Source: Rubrobacteraceae bacterium
Lineage (GTDB): Bacteria; Actinomycetota; Rubrobacteria; Rubrobacterales; Rubrobacteraceae
NCBI GenBank assembly: GCA_030447045.1
Contig: JAUJMB010000039.1
Coordinates: forward strand, 1 to 12,565
Direction: 5' to 3'
DNA length: 12,565 bases
The first letter of the stretch is position 1; every line of letters begins with the position of its first letter. Positions 1 to 7,837 of this stretch are shown here, piece after piece. The position numbers were made by a program, and so were the translations under genes. The notes beneath the pieces were generated by a model. It had not been told where the DNA came from, searched no databases, and was given only the letters and a program-made list of their open reading frames with translations.

Positions 1-678
1 GGGGTGCCGCTCGTGTGCGTGCGGCCGGCGGGGGCCCCAGCTCCGTTGCCGGTCGTCGTGATCTACCACCGCTTCTCCGGCCGCAACACGGACGACCTGC
101 TCCGCCTCGCCCTCCCCCTGGCCGACTCGGGGGTCGCCGCCGTCCTCCCGGAGGCCGCCCTCCACGGCGAACGCGCCCCCCAGGACTTTGACGGTCGCCT
201 CGCCGAGGACCGCGACGGCCTCTTCACGGACGTCCTGGACGGCACGGTAGACGAGGCCGGCGGGGTGCTCGCCTGGGTGGACGGGCGCGAGGATCTGGAC
301 GCCTCCCGCATCGGGGTGGTCGGCACCTCGATGGGCGGGGCGGTGGCCCTGGCCGTCTCGTGCGGCGACCACTCGCCGGCCGCGAAGGTCGCCGTGGCCC
401 TGATGCCGGCCACCCCTGGCCCCGGAAGCTCCATTCGTCAGGAGGCGGCCTACTCGCCCGAGCCGGGGCGGTGCTTCCCGACGGCGCTCATGATCGTCCA
501 CGGCACCGAAGACCGCACGACCCCCTACCCGAACGCCCGCTCCTTCTACGACGACCTCGTCCCCCACTACTCGGACGCCCCGGAGCGCCTCCGCTTCGTG
601 GACATGCCCGGCGAGGACCACCGCGTCGGGGCGTACTGGATTGAGGAGACGCTCTCGTGGCTTGGAAGGTTTCTTTAG
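1..678 (+). CDS. YitV-like alpha/beta hydrolase (5' end possibly outside window)
   Basis: The reading frame is open to the left edge. The first usable start inside the window is GTG at 4, giving 224 aa, while YitV-type esterases are usually about 250 aa, so the N-terminus may lie upstream. Residue numbers count from that GTG. The nucleophile elbow G-T-S-M-G-G places Ser109. Asp170 (in HGTEDRTTP) and His206 (in GEDH) are in the right order for the rest of a Ser-Asp-His triad. LPEAALHGER (48-57) resembles the region after the oxyanion loop in the YitV/dienelactone-hydrolase-like group. The usual His-Gly of the oxyanion loop reads His22-Arg23 here. There is no signal peptide or membrane segment, so it is probably cytoplasmic; the substrate is unknown. 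The gene ends CTT TAG exactly at the border of a repeat element and converges on the lyase homologue. The fold is secure; the subfamily name is tentative. Confidence 0.8.
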   Translation, partial: GVPLVCVRPAGAPAPLPVVVIYHRFSGRNTDDLLRLALPLADSGVAAVLPEAALHGERAPQDFDGRLAEDRDGLFTDVLDGTVDEAGGVLAWVDGREDLDASRIGVVGTSMGGAVALAVSCGDHSPAAKVAVALMPATPGPGSSIRQEAAYSPEPGRCFPTALMIVHGTEDRTTPYPNARSFYDDLVPHYSDAPERLRFVDMPGEDHRVGAYWIEETLSWLGRFL

Positions 679-830
679 AGGCTTCAGGCTACAGGTTTCA
701 GGCGTCAGGGGACGGGAACGGAGCCTTTACGGCTATCCGTTGCGATATGGTTCGCCGTCCGCGACGCCCGTTGCGACAGGGAACGCTGCGCCGAAAGGCC
801 TGATGCCTGCGGCCTGAAACCTGTAGCCTT
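679..830. repeat. Intergenic repeat element with perfect 18-bp inverted ends
   Basis: The whole gap between two convergent genes is one palindromic unit. The left arm, 686-703 (AGGCTACAGGTTTCAGGC), is the exact reverse complement of the right arm, 812-829. The interior contains a small hairpin ACGG-CTAT-CCGT (729-740) and a 9-bp direct repeat CCGTTGCGA (737-745 and 768-776). On the minus strand the blocks GGCATCAGG (plus 799-807) and CTTTCGGCG (plus 789-797) recur in the same order in the element after hutI. I see no transposase and no coding potential. It may be a REP/MITE-like non-autonomous element, and its long stem could also help end transcription from both sides. The inverted repeat is directly visible; the mobile nature is inferred. 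Confidence 0.75.
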
Positions 831-2402
831 CTACTCCGGCCCGACGGCGTCTCCGGGCGTGGATACCGGCTCCAGCAGGCCTATCTCGGAGGCCACGTGG
901 GCTATGAGGCGCCCGCCGGCCATGGCTTCGGTGAGGCCGTCGACGTCGGGCCAGTGCTCCTCGGGCTCGGTGGTGGCGTAGCGGGAGACGAGGTCGTAGG
1001 CCGCCAGGGTGCCGGTGCCGAGGCGGGGACGGCCCCGGAGCTCGACGGCCCGGGCGGCGACGGTCAACTCTAGGGCGGCTATGCGGCGGGCTATTGCTAC
1101 CAGCTCCTCGGTCTTGCGGACCCCTAAGGGTGCCATGCTGGCGTGGTCTTCGACGCCCTCGGCGATCTGTCCGCGGTAGTCCAGGGAGACGGGGTTGGCG
1201 AGCACGCGGGCTTCGGCCGCGAGCGAGGCAGAGGTGTAGCCTAGAGGACGCAGGCCTTCGTCGCCGTCGCGGGCGGCGAGGCCCGTGGGGAGACCCGAGA
1301 ACTGGCTCCAGAGGTGCTTCTGGATGCGCTCGTTTGCGAGGTGGACGACCTGGGCGACGGCGACGCGCAGGAGGTCGAAGGCGACGGCGAGGGCCACGAC
1401 GTCGAAGTTGCCGACGGAGATGATGGAGCGGTCCTCTATGAGGACGAGCGGGTTGTCGCCCGCCGAGTTGATCTCGACCTCCATCGTCCCCCTGGCGTAG
1501 GCGTGCGCGTCGTAGCAGGCCCCGTGCGTCTGCGGCACGCACCGGAAGGAGAGCGGGTCCTGCAGGTTCCTCGCCGCCCCGGGCCGCCACAGGTAGCTGT
1601 CCGCGAGCAGCTCCCGCAGCCTCTCAGACGCCCGCGCCTGCCCCGGGTGCGGACGCAGCCGCGCCGCCTCCGGGTGCACGGTGGAGAGGTTCCCGCCGAA
1701 CGCCTCGAAGGAGAGCGCCGCCGTTATGTCGAAGACGTCGAGCAGGTCCGCCACGTCCGAGAGGACGAGCGAGCCGTGGCCCATCGTGATCCCGTTGGCG
1801 CTTATGAGGGCGAGGCCCTCCTTCGCCTTTAGCCGGACGGGCTCCAGGCCGGCCGCCCGCAGCGCCTCGGCCCCGGCCATGCGCTCTCCCCTGTAGTCCG
1901 CCTCGCCGCGGCCGATGAGGACCTGCCCGATCTCCGCCATCTCCGCAAGATCCGCCTGCCCCACCGACCCCCCGAGCCGCACGACCGGATGCACCCCCGC
2001 GTTGAGCGCGTCCACGAAGGCGGCGAGAAGCTCGGTCCTGACCCCGACCCCGCCTTTGGCCATCCCGTTGACCCGCGTGACCATCATCGCCCGCACCACC
2101 TCGGGGCTGACCTCGGCCCCCTGGTGCGTCGTGTGCCGGCTGACGAGCGTCGCGGAGAACTGCTCCAGGTGCTCGAACGGCACCCGGTAGCGCGAGAGAG
2201 AGCCAACCCCCGTGTTCATCCCGTAGACGGGGTCGCCCCGCTCCAGGACGTGCTCGACGACCCCCCGCGCCCGCCGCACCCGCCCGAGCGCCTCTTCGGA
2301 GACGGCAACCCGCGCCCCCCGCCGCGCCACCCGCACGACCTCCTCGATAAACAGGTCATCCCCGGTGAGCGCCACCGTGCCGCCCGTTACTAGGGGGTCC
2401 AA
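831..2402 (-). CDS. MIO-less HAL/PAL-family lyase homologue
   Basis: This 523-aa protein aligns over its full length with the aromatic amino acid ammonia-lyase family, including the true HutH in this window. The MIO-forming segment GASGDLAPL is replaced by G148-Q149-A150-D151-LAEM, an in-frame loss of one codon with no Ala-Ser-Gly. An ungapped alignment from KEGL to RPHPGQ puts Ser201 where HutH has Asn199. In QDPLSFRC the catalytic Tyr is Leu284. Retained positions are Tyr60, His90, Gln281, Arg287, Phe333 (GNF) and Glu418 (VEDH). The start is TTG, supported by GAGGGGG 8 nt upstream. The gene is monocistronic, divergent from the hut operon, and ends TAG at the border of a repeat. It cannot perform classical MIO-dependent deamination. 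Possible roles are an ergothionase-like betaine lyase, another elimination, or a regulatory paralogue. It would be misannotated as hutH. Confidence 0.85.
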   Translation of the reverse strand: MDPLVTGGTVALTGDDLFIEEVVRVARRGARVAVSEEALGRVRRARGVVEHVLERGDPVYGMNTGVGSLSRYRVPFEHLEQFSATLVSRHTTHQGAEVSPEVVRAMMVTRVNGMAKGGVGVRTELLAAFVDALNAGVHPVVRLGGSVGQADLAEMAEIGQVLIGRGEADYRGERMAGAEALRAAGLEPVRLKAKEGLALISANGITMGHGSLVLSDVADLLDVFDITAALSFEAFGGNLSTVHPEAARLRPHPGQARASERLRELLADSYLWRPGAARNLQDPLSFRCVPQTHGACYDAHAYARGTMEVEINSAGDNPLVLIEDRSIISVGNFDVVALAVAFDLLRVAVAQVVHLANERIQKHLWSQFSGLPTGLAARDGDEGLRPLGYTSASLAAEARVLANPVSLDYRGQIAEGVEDHASMAPLGVRKTEELVAIARRIAALELTVAARAVELRGRPRLGTGTLAAYDLVSRYATTEPEEHWPDVDGLTEAMAGGRLIAHVASEIGLLEPVSTPGDAVGPE

Positions 2403-2410
2403 GCCACCAA

Positions 2411-2417
2411 CCCCCTC
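2411..2417 (-). promoter_or_regulatory. Ribosome binding site of the MIO-less lyase
   Basis: On the minus strand GAGGGGG lies 8 nt upstream of the TTG codon at 2402. I see no in-frame ATG or GTG close by with a comparable site, so this supports the TTG start. Confidence 0.5.
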
Positions 2418-2449
2418 ACGCCCCGTCCATCTGAATGTATCGATTCTCT

Positions 2450-2471
2450 ATTGCGCATACACCGCAGCAAT
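2450..2471. promoter_or_regulatory. Candidate operator ATTGC-N12-GCAAT
   Basis: A 5-bp inverted repeat, ATTGC at 2450-2454 and GCAAT at 2467-2471, lies between the -35 and -10 of the rightward promoter. This is a typical place for a repressor such as the adjacent RpiR-type protein. The half-sites are short and could be chance. Confidence 0.25.
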
Positions 2472-2480
2472 CTGTATAAT
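2451..2480 (+). promoter_or_regulatory. SigA-type promoter of the hut operon
   Basis: A perfect TATAAT at 2475-2480 is preceded by TTGCGC at 2451-2456 with an 18-nt spacer. It stands in an AT-rich island inside a very GC-rich window. The expected transcription start near 2487 lies about 50 nt before the preferred regulator start. It is the only strong promoter I see for the rightward operon. Confidence 0.65.
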
Positions 2481-2501
2481 TCTATTCATGCAGTCTAGCA
2501 A
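2473..2501 (-). promoter_or_regulatory. Candidate promoter for the MIO-less lyase
   Basis: Reading leftward, TTGCTA (plus 2496-2501) and TATACA (plus 2473-2478) are separated by 17 nt and match four of six positions of the -35 and -10 consensus. The -10 box overlaps the -10 of the rightward promoter on the other strand, so the two directions could compete for polymerase. The transcript would have a leader of about 65 nt. Weak matches; low certainty. Confidence 0.35.
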
Positions 2502-2536
2502 ACGTGGTGGGTCGTGAACAGGGCGGGGCCCCGATA

Positions 2537-3382
2537 ATGGTCTCGTTTCCGGCCGGGAACGGTCCGGGGCGCGTGCCTGATCTCTTCGAGGGGGGTAGGC
2601 TCTCCCCCACGCAGCGGCGGGTGGCGCGGTACGTGGCGGACCACCCGCGGGAGGCGCCGTTCCTCTCCAGCGTGGAGCTCGCTTCGAGGGCCGGGGTGAG
2701 CCAGCCGACGGTGACCCGGCTCGCCGTGGCGCTCGGGTACGGGGGCTACGGTGAGTTCCAGAGGGACCTGCGGCGCGTGGTGCTCGGCGCTGCGGAGGAG
2801 GCGGGGGGCAACAAGTTCCAGGCGGCGGTCGACGAGGAGATAGGCAACCTCCGCGCCCTGCGGGCATCCCTGGGGGACGACGGGACGGTGGCCTGGCTCG
2901 GGCGGGAGCTCGCGTCGTCGGTGCCGCTCGTCGTGGTGGGCCTCAGGGCCAGCGCGCCGCTCGCCGGCTTTTTCTCCTACTTCGCGGAGAAGCTGCACCC
3001 GGACGTCAGGGCGATAACTGACGGCGGCAGCGCCGGCACGGACCGGCTCTCGCAGGCCCGCCGGACGGGGGCCGGGTGGGCGCTGTGCTTCGTCATGCCC
3101 CGCTACCCCCGGGAGACGCTGGCGATGATGCGATACGCGGGGGAACTGGGCATGCGGGTCGCCGCCGTGAGCGACAGGGCGGGCGGCCCGGTCTCGGAGG
3201 TGGCCGAGGTCGTGCTTCCGGCTGGCGTGGGTACCAGGCTCGTCTTCGACTCTCAGACGGCGGCGATGGCGCTCTCGGCGGCCCTGATCGAGGCTCTCTC
3301 GGACGCCGCCCCGGAGAGGGCGCAGGCCAACCTCGAGGACTTCGAGAACCGCGCCCAGAGCCTCGGGTGGTTCGCCGAATGA
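2537..3382 (+). CDS. RpiR-family transcriptional regulator (HTH-SIS)
   Basis: This protein is 281 aa from ATG 2537. The N-terminal HTH_6 domain (about residues 20-80) contains LSPTQRRVARYV and the helix-turn-helix ELASRAGVSQPTVTRLAVALG split over residues 47-67. A C-terminal SIS fold follows (about 128-255), starting VPLVVVGLRASAPLAGF. RpiR proteins bind DNA through the HTH and sense ligands, usually phosphosugars, through the SIS domain. Here the context suggests a histidine-pathway or related ligand, which is inference. It is the first gene of the operon and probably controls both divergent units. GTG at 2504 would add 11 residues, but it has no Shine-Dalgarno sequence and its codons lack the local G/C third-base bias, so I prefer the ATG. 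Its stop overlaps the next start as ATGA. Confidence 0.88.
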   Translation: MVSFPAGNGPGRVPDLFEGGRLSPTQRRVARYVADHPREAPFLSSVELASRAGVSQPTVTRLAVALGYGGYGEFQRDLRRVVLGAAEEAGGNKFQAAVDEEIGNLRALRASLGDDGTVAWLGRELASSVPLVVVGLRASAPLAGFFSYFAEKLHPDVRAITDGGSAGTDRLSQARRTGAGWALCFVMPRYPRETLAMMRYAGELGMRVAAVSDRAGGPVSEVAEVVLPAGVGTRLVFDSQTAAMALSAALIEALSDAAPERAQANLEDFENRAQSLGWFAE

Positions 3383-4617
3383 CCCCAGACGTCGGCAGGG
3401 TCCTCGAACGGATCGAGGAGCTCTTCGTCCTCGCGCCCGGGGAAAACGGCGGCGCGACGCGTCCCGCGTTCTCCGAGGTCGAGGCCCGCGCGATGCGCAG
3501 GGTGGCCGGCTGGGCGCGCGAGGCGGGCCTCGAAGCGGCGGTCGACCCCCACGGCAACCTCTGGTGCCTGCCGCCGGGCGACGCTCCCTGTGTCACGGGT
3601 GGATCCCACCTAGACACCGTGCCGGACGGCGGCAGGTACGACGGACCTTTGGGCACCGTACTCGCCGTCGAGGCCGCGGCACGGGGCGGCGGGAGAGGCG
3701 GGGTCCTCGTCTGCGCCGCCGAGGAGGCCTCACGCTTCGGGGCGGGCACCTTGGGGTCCCGCGCCATGACCGGGAAGCTCTCCGACGGGGACCTCTCGCT
3801 GTTGCGGGATGCGGAGGGCCGGGACGCCCTCTCGGCGCGCTCGGCGTACCTCGACGCCCTGGAGGACCTTCCGCGGCTGGAGCGGTCGCCGCTGGAGAGG
3901 ATCTCCTCCCACGTCGAGGTCCACATCGAGCAGCGCGCCGACCTGCGCGAGAGGGGCCTCTCCCTCGGCGTGGCGACCGCCGTCGCGGGCCCGGTACGCC
4001 ACGGGCTGCGTTTCTTCGGGCAGGTCGCCCACGCGGGCGAGACGCCAGCCGCCCGCCGCCGCGACGCCCTCTGCGCCGCCGCCGAGGCCGTGCTTATGGC
4101 CGAGAGGCTTGGCCGCGAACACGCCCCGGAGGTCACCGCGACGGCCGGAACCCTCGAGATCCGCCCGAACTCCCTCACGAGCATCCCCGGCGAGGCCGAG
4201 GTCGGGGTGGACATAAGGGGGGTTCGGCCCGGGGGGGCGCGGCTCCTGCTCGGGGAGCTGCTGGACGGTGCGCGGGAGGCCGCGGGGAGGCGCGGCGTTC
4301 GTCTCGATGACCGCCCCCTCTCGGCGTCCGAGCCGACGGAGATGGATGGGGCTATGGTGGCGTCCGTCGAGGAGGCCTGCGCGCGTCTGGGCGTGCCGTG
4401 CGGCCGGTGCGTCAGCTTCGCCGGGCACGACGCCCAGCACATCGCGGCGGTGGCGCCGGCGGCGCTCGTCTTCGTGGCCTCCGAGAACGGGGTGAGCCAC
4501 GCGCCCGGGGAGGCGGTCGGGGAGGGGGACGTGGCGGCGGCCCTGGCGGTGCTCTGCGCGCTCGCGGAGGGTCTGCACCGGGAGAGAGCTCCGCAGGCGC
4601 TTCGGGGGCGCGGGTGA
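3379..4617 (+). CDS. M20-family amidohydrolase (carbamoylase/allantoate type), probable N-formylglutamate hydrolase
   Basis: This 412-aa protein fits the AllC/HyuC-type M20 peptidase fold. Metal-ligand motifs are all present: His77 (GGSHLDT), Asp88 (GRYDGPLG), Glu115-Glu116 (AAEEASRF; catalytic base and ligand), His182 (VEVHIEQ) and His374 (NGVSHAPGE). The lid-domain residues are also visible: His218 (GQVAHAGETP), Asn264 (RPNSLTSIP) and Arg280 (DIR), plus GHDAQ at 349-353. Known relatives cleave N-carbamoyl-amino acids, ureidopropionate or allantoate. No classical HutG (N-formylglutamate deformylase) or formiminoglutamase is encoded nearby. HutF makes N-formyl-L-glutamate, so the inferred role is deformylation to glutamate and formate. 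N-carbamoyl-L-glutamate is an alternative substrate. The start ATG overlaps the rpiR-type stop by 4 bp and its stop overlaps hutH, so it is an integral operon member. Confidence 0.85.
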   Translation: MTPDVGRVLERIEELFVLAPGENGGATRPAFSEVEARAMRRVAGWAREAGLEAAVDPHGNLWCLPPGDAPCVTGGSHLDTVPDGGRYDGPLGTVLAVEAAARGGGRGGVLVCAAEEASRFGAGTLGSRAMTGKLSDGDLSLLRDAEGRDALSARSAYLDALEDLPRLERSPLERISSHVEVHIEQRADLRERGLSLGVATAVAGPVRHGLRFFGQVAHAGETPAARRRDALCAAAEAVLMAERLGREHAPEVTATAGTLEIRPNSLTSIPGEAEVGVDIRGVRPGGARLLLGELLDGAREAAGRRGVRLDDRPLSASEPTEMDGAMVASVEEACARLGVPCGRCVSFAGHDAQHIAAVAPAALVFVASENGVSHAPGEAVGEGDVAAALAVLCALAEGLHRERAPQALRGRG

Positions 4618-6173
4618 GATCCGCGGTCCGTCGGGTCCGGGTTGACGGCATGGAGGACCCGGCGGCGGTCGTGGCGGTCGCGCGGTTCGGGGCAACGGTG
4701 GAGGTCGGCGATGAGGCGCGCGGGCGCGTCCGGGCGGCGCGGCGGCACGTCGAGAGGATCTCCTCCGGCGGCCGCGCGGTCTACGGCGTGAACACGGGCT
4801 TCGGGGCGCTGGCGAACACGCGCATCGCACCAGAGGCCGGGCGCGAGCTGCAGCGCTCCCTGCTCCTGAGCCACGCGGCCGGGGTGGGCCAGTTCGTCGA
4901 GCCCGAGGTCGTGCGGGGGATGATGGCCGTCCGGGTGAAGACCCTGGCGATGGGGCTCTCCGGCGTTCGCGTAGAGCTGGTGGACGCCCTTGCGGCCATG
5001 CTGAACGCCGGCGTGGTACCCGCCGTCCCCGAGCACGGCTCGCTCGGCGCCAGCGGCGACCTGGCGCCGCTGGCCCACGTAGGGCTGTGCCTCTGCGGCG
5101 AGGGCTGGGCGCTCGAAGACGGGGAGGCGGTCCCGGCGGCGGAGGCGCTCTCGGGGCGAGGCCTCGAGCCGTTCGTGCTGCGGGAGAAGGAGGGGCTCTC
5201 CCTCGTAAACGGCACGGACGGGATGCTGGCGATGCTCGTCCTCGCGCTCGAAGATTTCGGCCTCCTGCTGGACACGGCCGACCTGGCGACGGCCATGAGC
5301 GTCGAGGCGGCCTTCGGGACGGACCGCGTCTTCGGTGAGGAGCTCCACGCGCTGAGGCCCCACCCCGGTCAGGCGGAGAGCGCGAGGAACATCTCAGGGA
5401 TGCTCTCTGGGAGCGGCATCGTCTCGTCCCACCAGGCCTCGGACCACCTCGTCCAGGACCCCTACTCCCTGCGCTGCGCCCCCGTGGTGGGCGGGGCGGC
5501 CAGGGACACGCTGGGGTTCGCCAGGGTGGTCGCCGAGAGGGAGTTGCGTTCCGTCACGGACAACCCCGTGATTTTGCCCGACGGGCGGGTAGAGAGCGCG
5601 GGTAATTTTCACGGAGAGCCGCTCGCCCTGCCGCTCGATTTCCTCGCGATCGCGGCCTCCGAGGTGGGCGCTATCTCGGAGCGCAGGATCGACCGCCTCC
5701 TCGATCCCTCCCGCTCCCAGGGCCTGCCGGCCTTCCTCGCCCCGGATCCCGGCGTCAACTCGGGGTTCATGATCGCCCACTACACCGCCGCCGCCCTCGC
5801 CGAGGAGAACCGCCGCCTCGCGAACCCGGCCAGCACGGGCTCGCTCCCCACCTCGGCCATGCAAGAAGACCACAACTCCATGGGCTGGAGCGCCGGCCGC
5901 AAGCTCCGCCAGGTGCTCGCCAACCTCTCGCGCATCCTGGCCGCCGAGCTCCTGTGCGCCGCCCAGGCGATAGAGCTCCGCGCCCCGCTCAGACCCGCCC
6001 CGGCCACCCGCGCCGCCGTCGAGAAGATAAGGGAGCGCGTCCCCTTCACCGCGCGGGACCGCTTCCTGGCCCCCGACCTGAAGGCGATGCAAAACCTCGT
6101 CGAGTCGGGGGAGGCGGTAAGGGCCGCCATGGAGATTACAGAGAGTGGACGAGCCGCAAGGAGGAAGCCGTGA
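4614..6173 (+). CDS. hutH: Histidine ammonia-lyase
   Basis: This enzyme converts L-histidine to urocanate and ammonia in the cytoplasm. It is 519 aa from GTG 4614, close to the family norm. The MIO tripeptide is Ala146-Ser147-Gly148 in [12 protein letters not shown]. Other active-site residues are Tyr57 (VYGVNTGFG), His87 (LLLSH), Asn199 (LVNGT), Gln281, Tyr284 and Arg287 (QDPYSLRC), Phe332 (GNFH) and Glu418 (MQEDHNSM). I chose the GTG because it overlaps the previous stop as GTGA, has GGGGG 5 nt upstream, and restores the N-terminal strand VRVDG typical of the family. ATG 4650 would remove that strand. It is the catalytic counterpart of the MIO-less homologue encoded at 831-2402. Confidence 0.95.
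   Translation: MRSAVRRVRVDGMEDPAAVVAVARFGATVEVGDEARGRVRAARRHVERISSGGRAVYGVNTGFGALANTRIAPEAGRELQRSLLLSHAAGVGQFVEPEVVRGMMAVRVKTLAMGLSGVRVELVDALAAMLNAGVVPAVPEHGSLGASGDLAPLAHVGLCLCGEGWALEDGEAVPAAEALSGRGLEPFVLREKEGLSLVNGTDGMLAMLVLALEDFGLLLDTADLATAMSVEAAFGTDRVFGEELHALRPHPGQAESARNISGMLSGSGIVSSHQASDHLVQDPYSLRCAPVVGGAARDTLGFARVVAERELRSVTDNPVILPDGRVESAGNFHGEPLALPLDFLAIAASEVGAISERRIDRLLDPSRSQGLPAFLAPDPGVNSGFMIAHYTAAALAEENRRLANPASTGSLPTSAMQEDHNSMGWSAGRKLRQVLANLSRILAAELLCAAQAIELRAPLRPAPATRAAVEKIRERVPFTARDRFLAPDLKAMQNLVESGEAVRAAMEITESGRAARRKP
6158..6164 (+). promoter_or_regulatory. Ribosome binding site of hutU
   Basis: AAGGAGG inside the end of hutH lies 5 nt before GTG 6170. It is the best Shine-Dalgarno match in the window and fixes the hutU start despite the 4-bp overlap with hutH. 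Confidence 0.75.
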
Positions 6174-7837
6174 CGGACGTCGAGAAGGCCCAGACCATCC
6201 GCGCCCCTCGGGGGAAGGAGCTCACGTGCAAGGGCTGGCACCAGGAGGCCGCCCTCAGGATGCTAATGAACAACCTCGACCCCGAGGTCGCCGAGCGCCC
6301 GGAGGACCTCGTCGTCTACGGGGGAACCGGCAAGGCTGCGAGAGACTGGGGGTCCTTCTGGGCGATAGTCTCCACGCTGCAGGGCCTGGGCGACGACGAG
6401 ACGCTGCTCGTGCAGTCGGGCAAGCCCGTGGCGGTCTTCAGGACGCACCCGTGGGCGCCGCGCGTCCTGATCGCCAACGGGCTCCTCGTGCCCGAGTGGG
6501 CCGACTGGAAGACCTTCAGGGAGCTGGAGAGGGCCGGCCTCACGATGTACGGCCAGATGACCGCGGGCTCCTGGATCTACATCGGCACCCAGGGCATCCT
6601 CCAGGGTACCTACGAGACCTTCGCCGCCGTGGCCGAGAAGCGCTTCGGCGGCTCCCTGAAGGGTACGATCTCCCTGACCGCCGGCCTCGGCGGGATGGGC
6701 GGCGCCCAGCCGCTCGCCATCACCATGAACGGGGGCGTAGCCCTGTGCGTGGAGGTGGACGAGGCCAGGATCGAACGCCGCATCGAGCACCGCTACCTCG
6801 ACGAACGCGTCGACGACCTAGACGCCGCGATAGAGCGAGCAGAGGAAGCGAAAAGGAACGGCGAGCCCCTCTCCATCGGCATCCCCGGTAACGCCGCGGA
6901 CGTCTTCCCCGCCCTCCTCGAACGCGGCTTCACCCCCGACGTCGTCACGGACCAGACCTCGGCCCACGACCCCCTCGTCGGCTACGTCCCCGCCGGCTAC
7001 GATCTCACATCAGCGGCCGAACTGCGCGAGGCCGACCCGGAGCGCTACATCGGGGAGTCCCGCCGCTCGATGGCCCGCCACTGCGCGGCGATGGTCGGTT
7101 TCATGGACCGCGGCGCCGAGGTCTTCGACTACGGCAATAGCCTGCGCGGCGAAGCGAAGCTCGGCGGGTACGAGGGGGCGTACCGCTACCCCGGCTTCGT
7201 GCCCGCGTACATCCGGCCGCTCTTCTGTGAGGGCAAGGGGCCTTTCAGGTGGGCGGCCCTCTCGGGAGATTCGGCCGACATAGCGGCGACCGACGACGCG
7301 ATGCTCGAGCTCTTCCCCGAAGACGAGCGGCTCTCGCGCTGGATCCGCGAGGCCCGCGAGAAGGTCCACTTCCAGGGCCTCCCCTCCCGCATCTGCTGGC
7401 TCGGCGCGGGCGAACGCCACCGCGCCGGCCTCCGCTTCAACGAGCTCGTCGCCGACGGCACCATAAGCGCCCCCATCGTTATAGGGCGTGATCACCTCGA
7501 CACCGGCAGCGTCGCCTCCCCCTACCGCGAGACCGAAGCCATGAAGGACGGCTCGGACGCCATAGCCGACTGGCCGATACTGAACGCGATGCTCGCCACC
7601 GCTGGCGGCGCGAGCTGGGTCGCCGTCCACCACGGCGGCGGCGTCGGCATCGGCCGCTCCATCCACGCCGGCGCCCAGGTCCTCGCCGACGGCACCGAGG
7701 ACGGCGCTGCGAGGCTCCGGCGCGTCCTCTTCAACGACCCCGGCATCGGTGTCGTCCGTCACGCCGACGCCGGCTACGAGACGGCCCAGGCGGCCGCCAG
7801 GCGCCTGGGGATACAGATGCCGATGATGGATGGGTGA
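6170..7837 (+). CDS. hutU: Urocanate hydratase (urocanase)
   Basis: This enzyme adds water to urocanate to give 4-imidazolone-5-propionate, using tightly bound NAD+ as an electrophile. It is 555 aa, the usual length. The N-terminal block has the conserved [11 protein letters not shown]. The NAD-binding turn GGMGGAQP is at 174-181. Cys409 in the RICWLG motif matches the conserved active-site cysteine (Cys410 in Pseudomonas putida). The start is GTG, overlapping the hutH stop as GTGA with a strong upstream AAGGAGG, so translation is coupled to hutH. After its stop there is an 81-bp gap, the only break inside the operon. Confidence 0.96.
   Translation: MTDVEKAQTIRAPRGKELTCKGWHQEAALRMLMNNLDPEVAERPEDLVVYGGTGKAARDWGSFWAIVSTLQGLGDDETLLVQSGKPVAVFRTHPWAPRVLIANGLLVPEWADWKTFRELERAGLTMYGQMTAGSWIYIGTQGILQGTYETFAAVAEKRFGGSLKGTISLTAGLGGMGGAQPLAITMNGGVALCVEVDEARIERRIEHRYLDERVDDLDAAIERAEEAKRNGEPLSIGIPGNAADVFPALLERGFTPDVVTDQTSAHDPLVGYVPAGYDLTSAAELREADPERYIGESRRSMARHCAAMVGFMDRGAEVFDYGNSLRGEAKLGGYEGAYRYPGFVPAYIRPLFCEGKGPFRWAALSGDSADIAATDDAMLELFPEDERLSRWIREAREKVHFQGLPSRICWLGAGERHRAGLRFNELVADGTISAPIVIGRDHLDTGSVASPYRETEAMKDGSDAIADWPILNAMLATAGGASWVAVHHGGGVGIGRSIHAGAQVLADGTEDGAARLRRVLFNDPGIGVVRHADAGYETAQAAARRLGIQMPMMDG

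Noticed and set aside
1932..1992. A frameshift or sequencing error explaining the missing MIO motif
   Set aside because: The change is an exact one-codon loss. The frame and spacing are kept on both sides, and two further active-site positions (Asn to Ser, Tyr to Leu) have changed in agreement.
2403..2503. A riboswitch or attenuator in the divergent region
   Set aside because: The leader is short, I see no terminator-like hairpin with a T-tract, and known aptamer motifs are not evident; a plain promoter region explains it.
3076..3378. An N-terminal extension of the M20 hydrolase reading into the regulator gene
   Set aside because: The extension is an out-of-frame shadow of the SIS domain. 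ATG 3379 gives the normal family length and a typical ATGA overlap.
3093..5363. A 756-codon open frame on the minus strand opposite the M20 gene and hutH
   Set aside because: It is Arg/Pro/Ser-rich low-complexity sequence with no domain. Long antisense frames are expected in DNA this GC-rich, and both sense-strand genes show complete active-site motifs.
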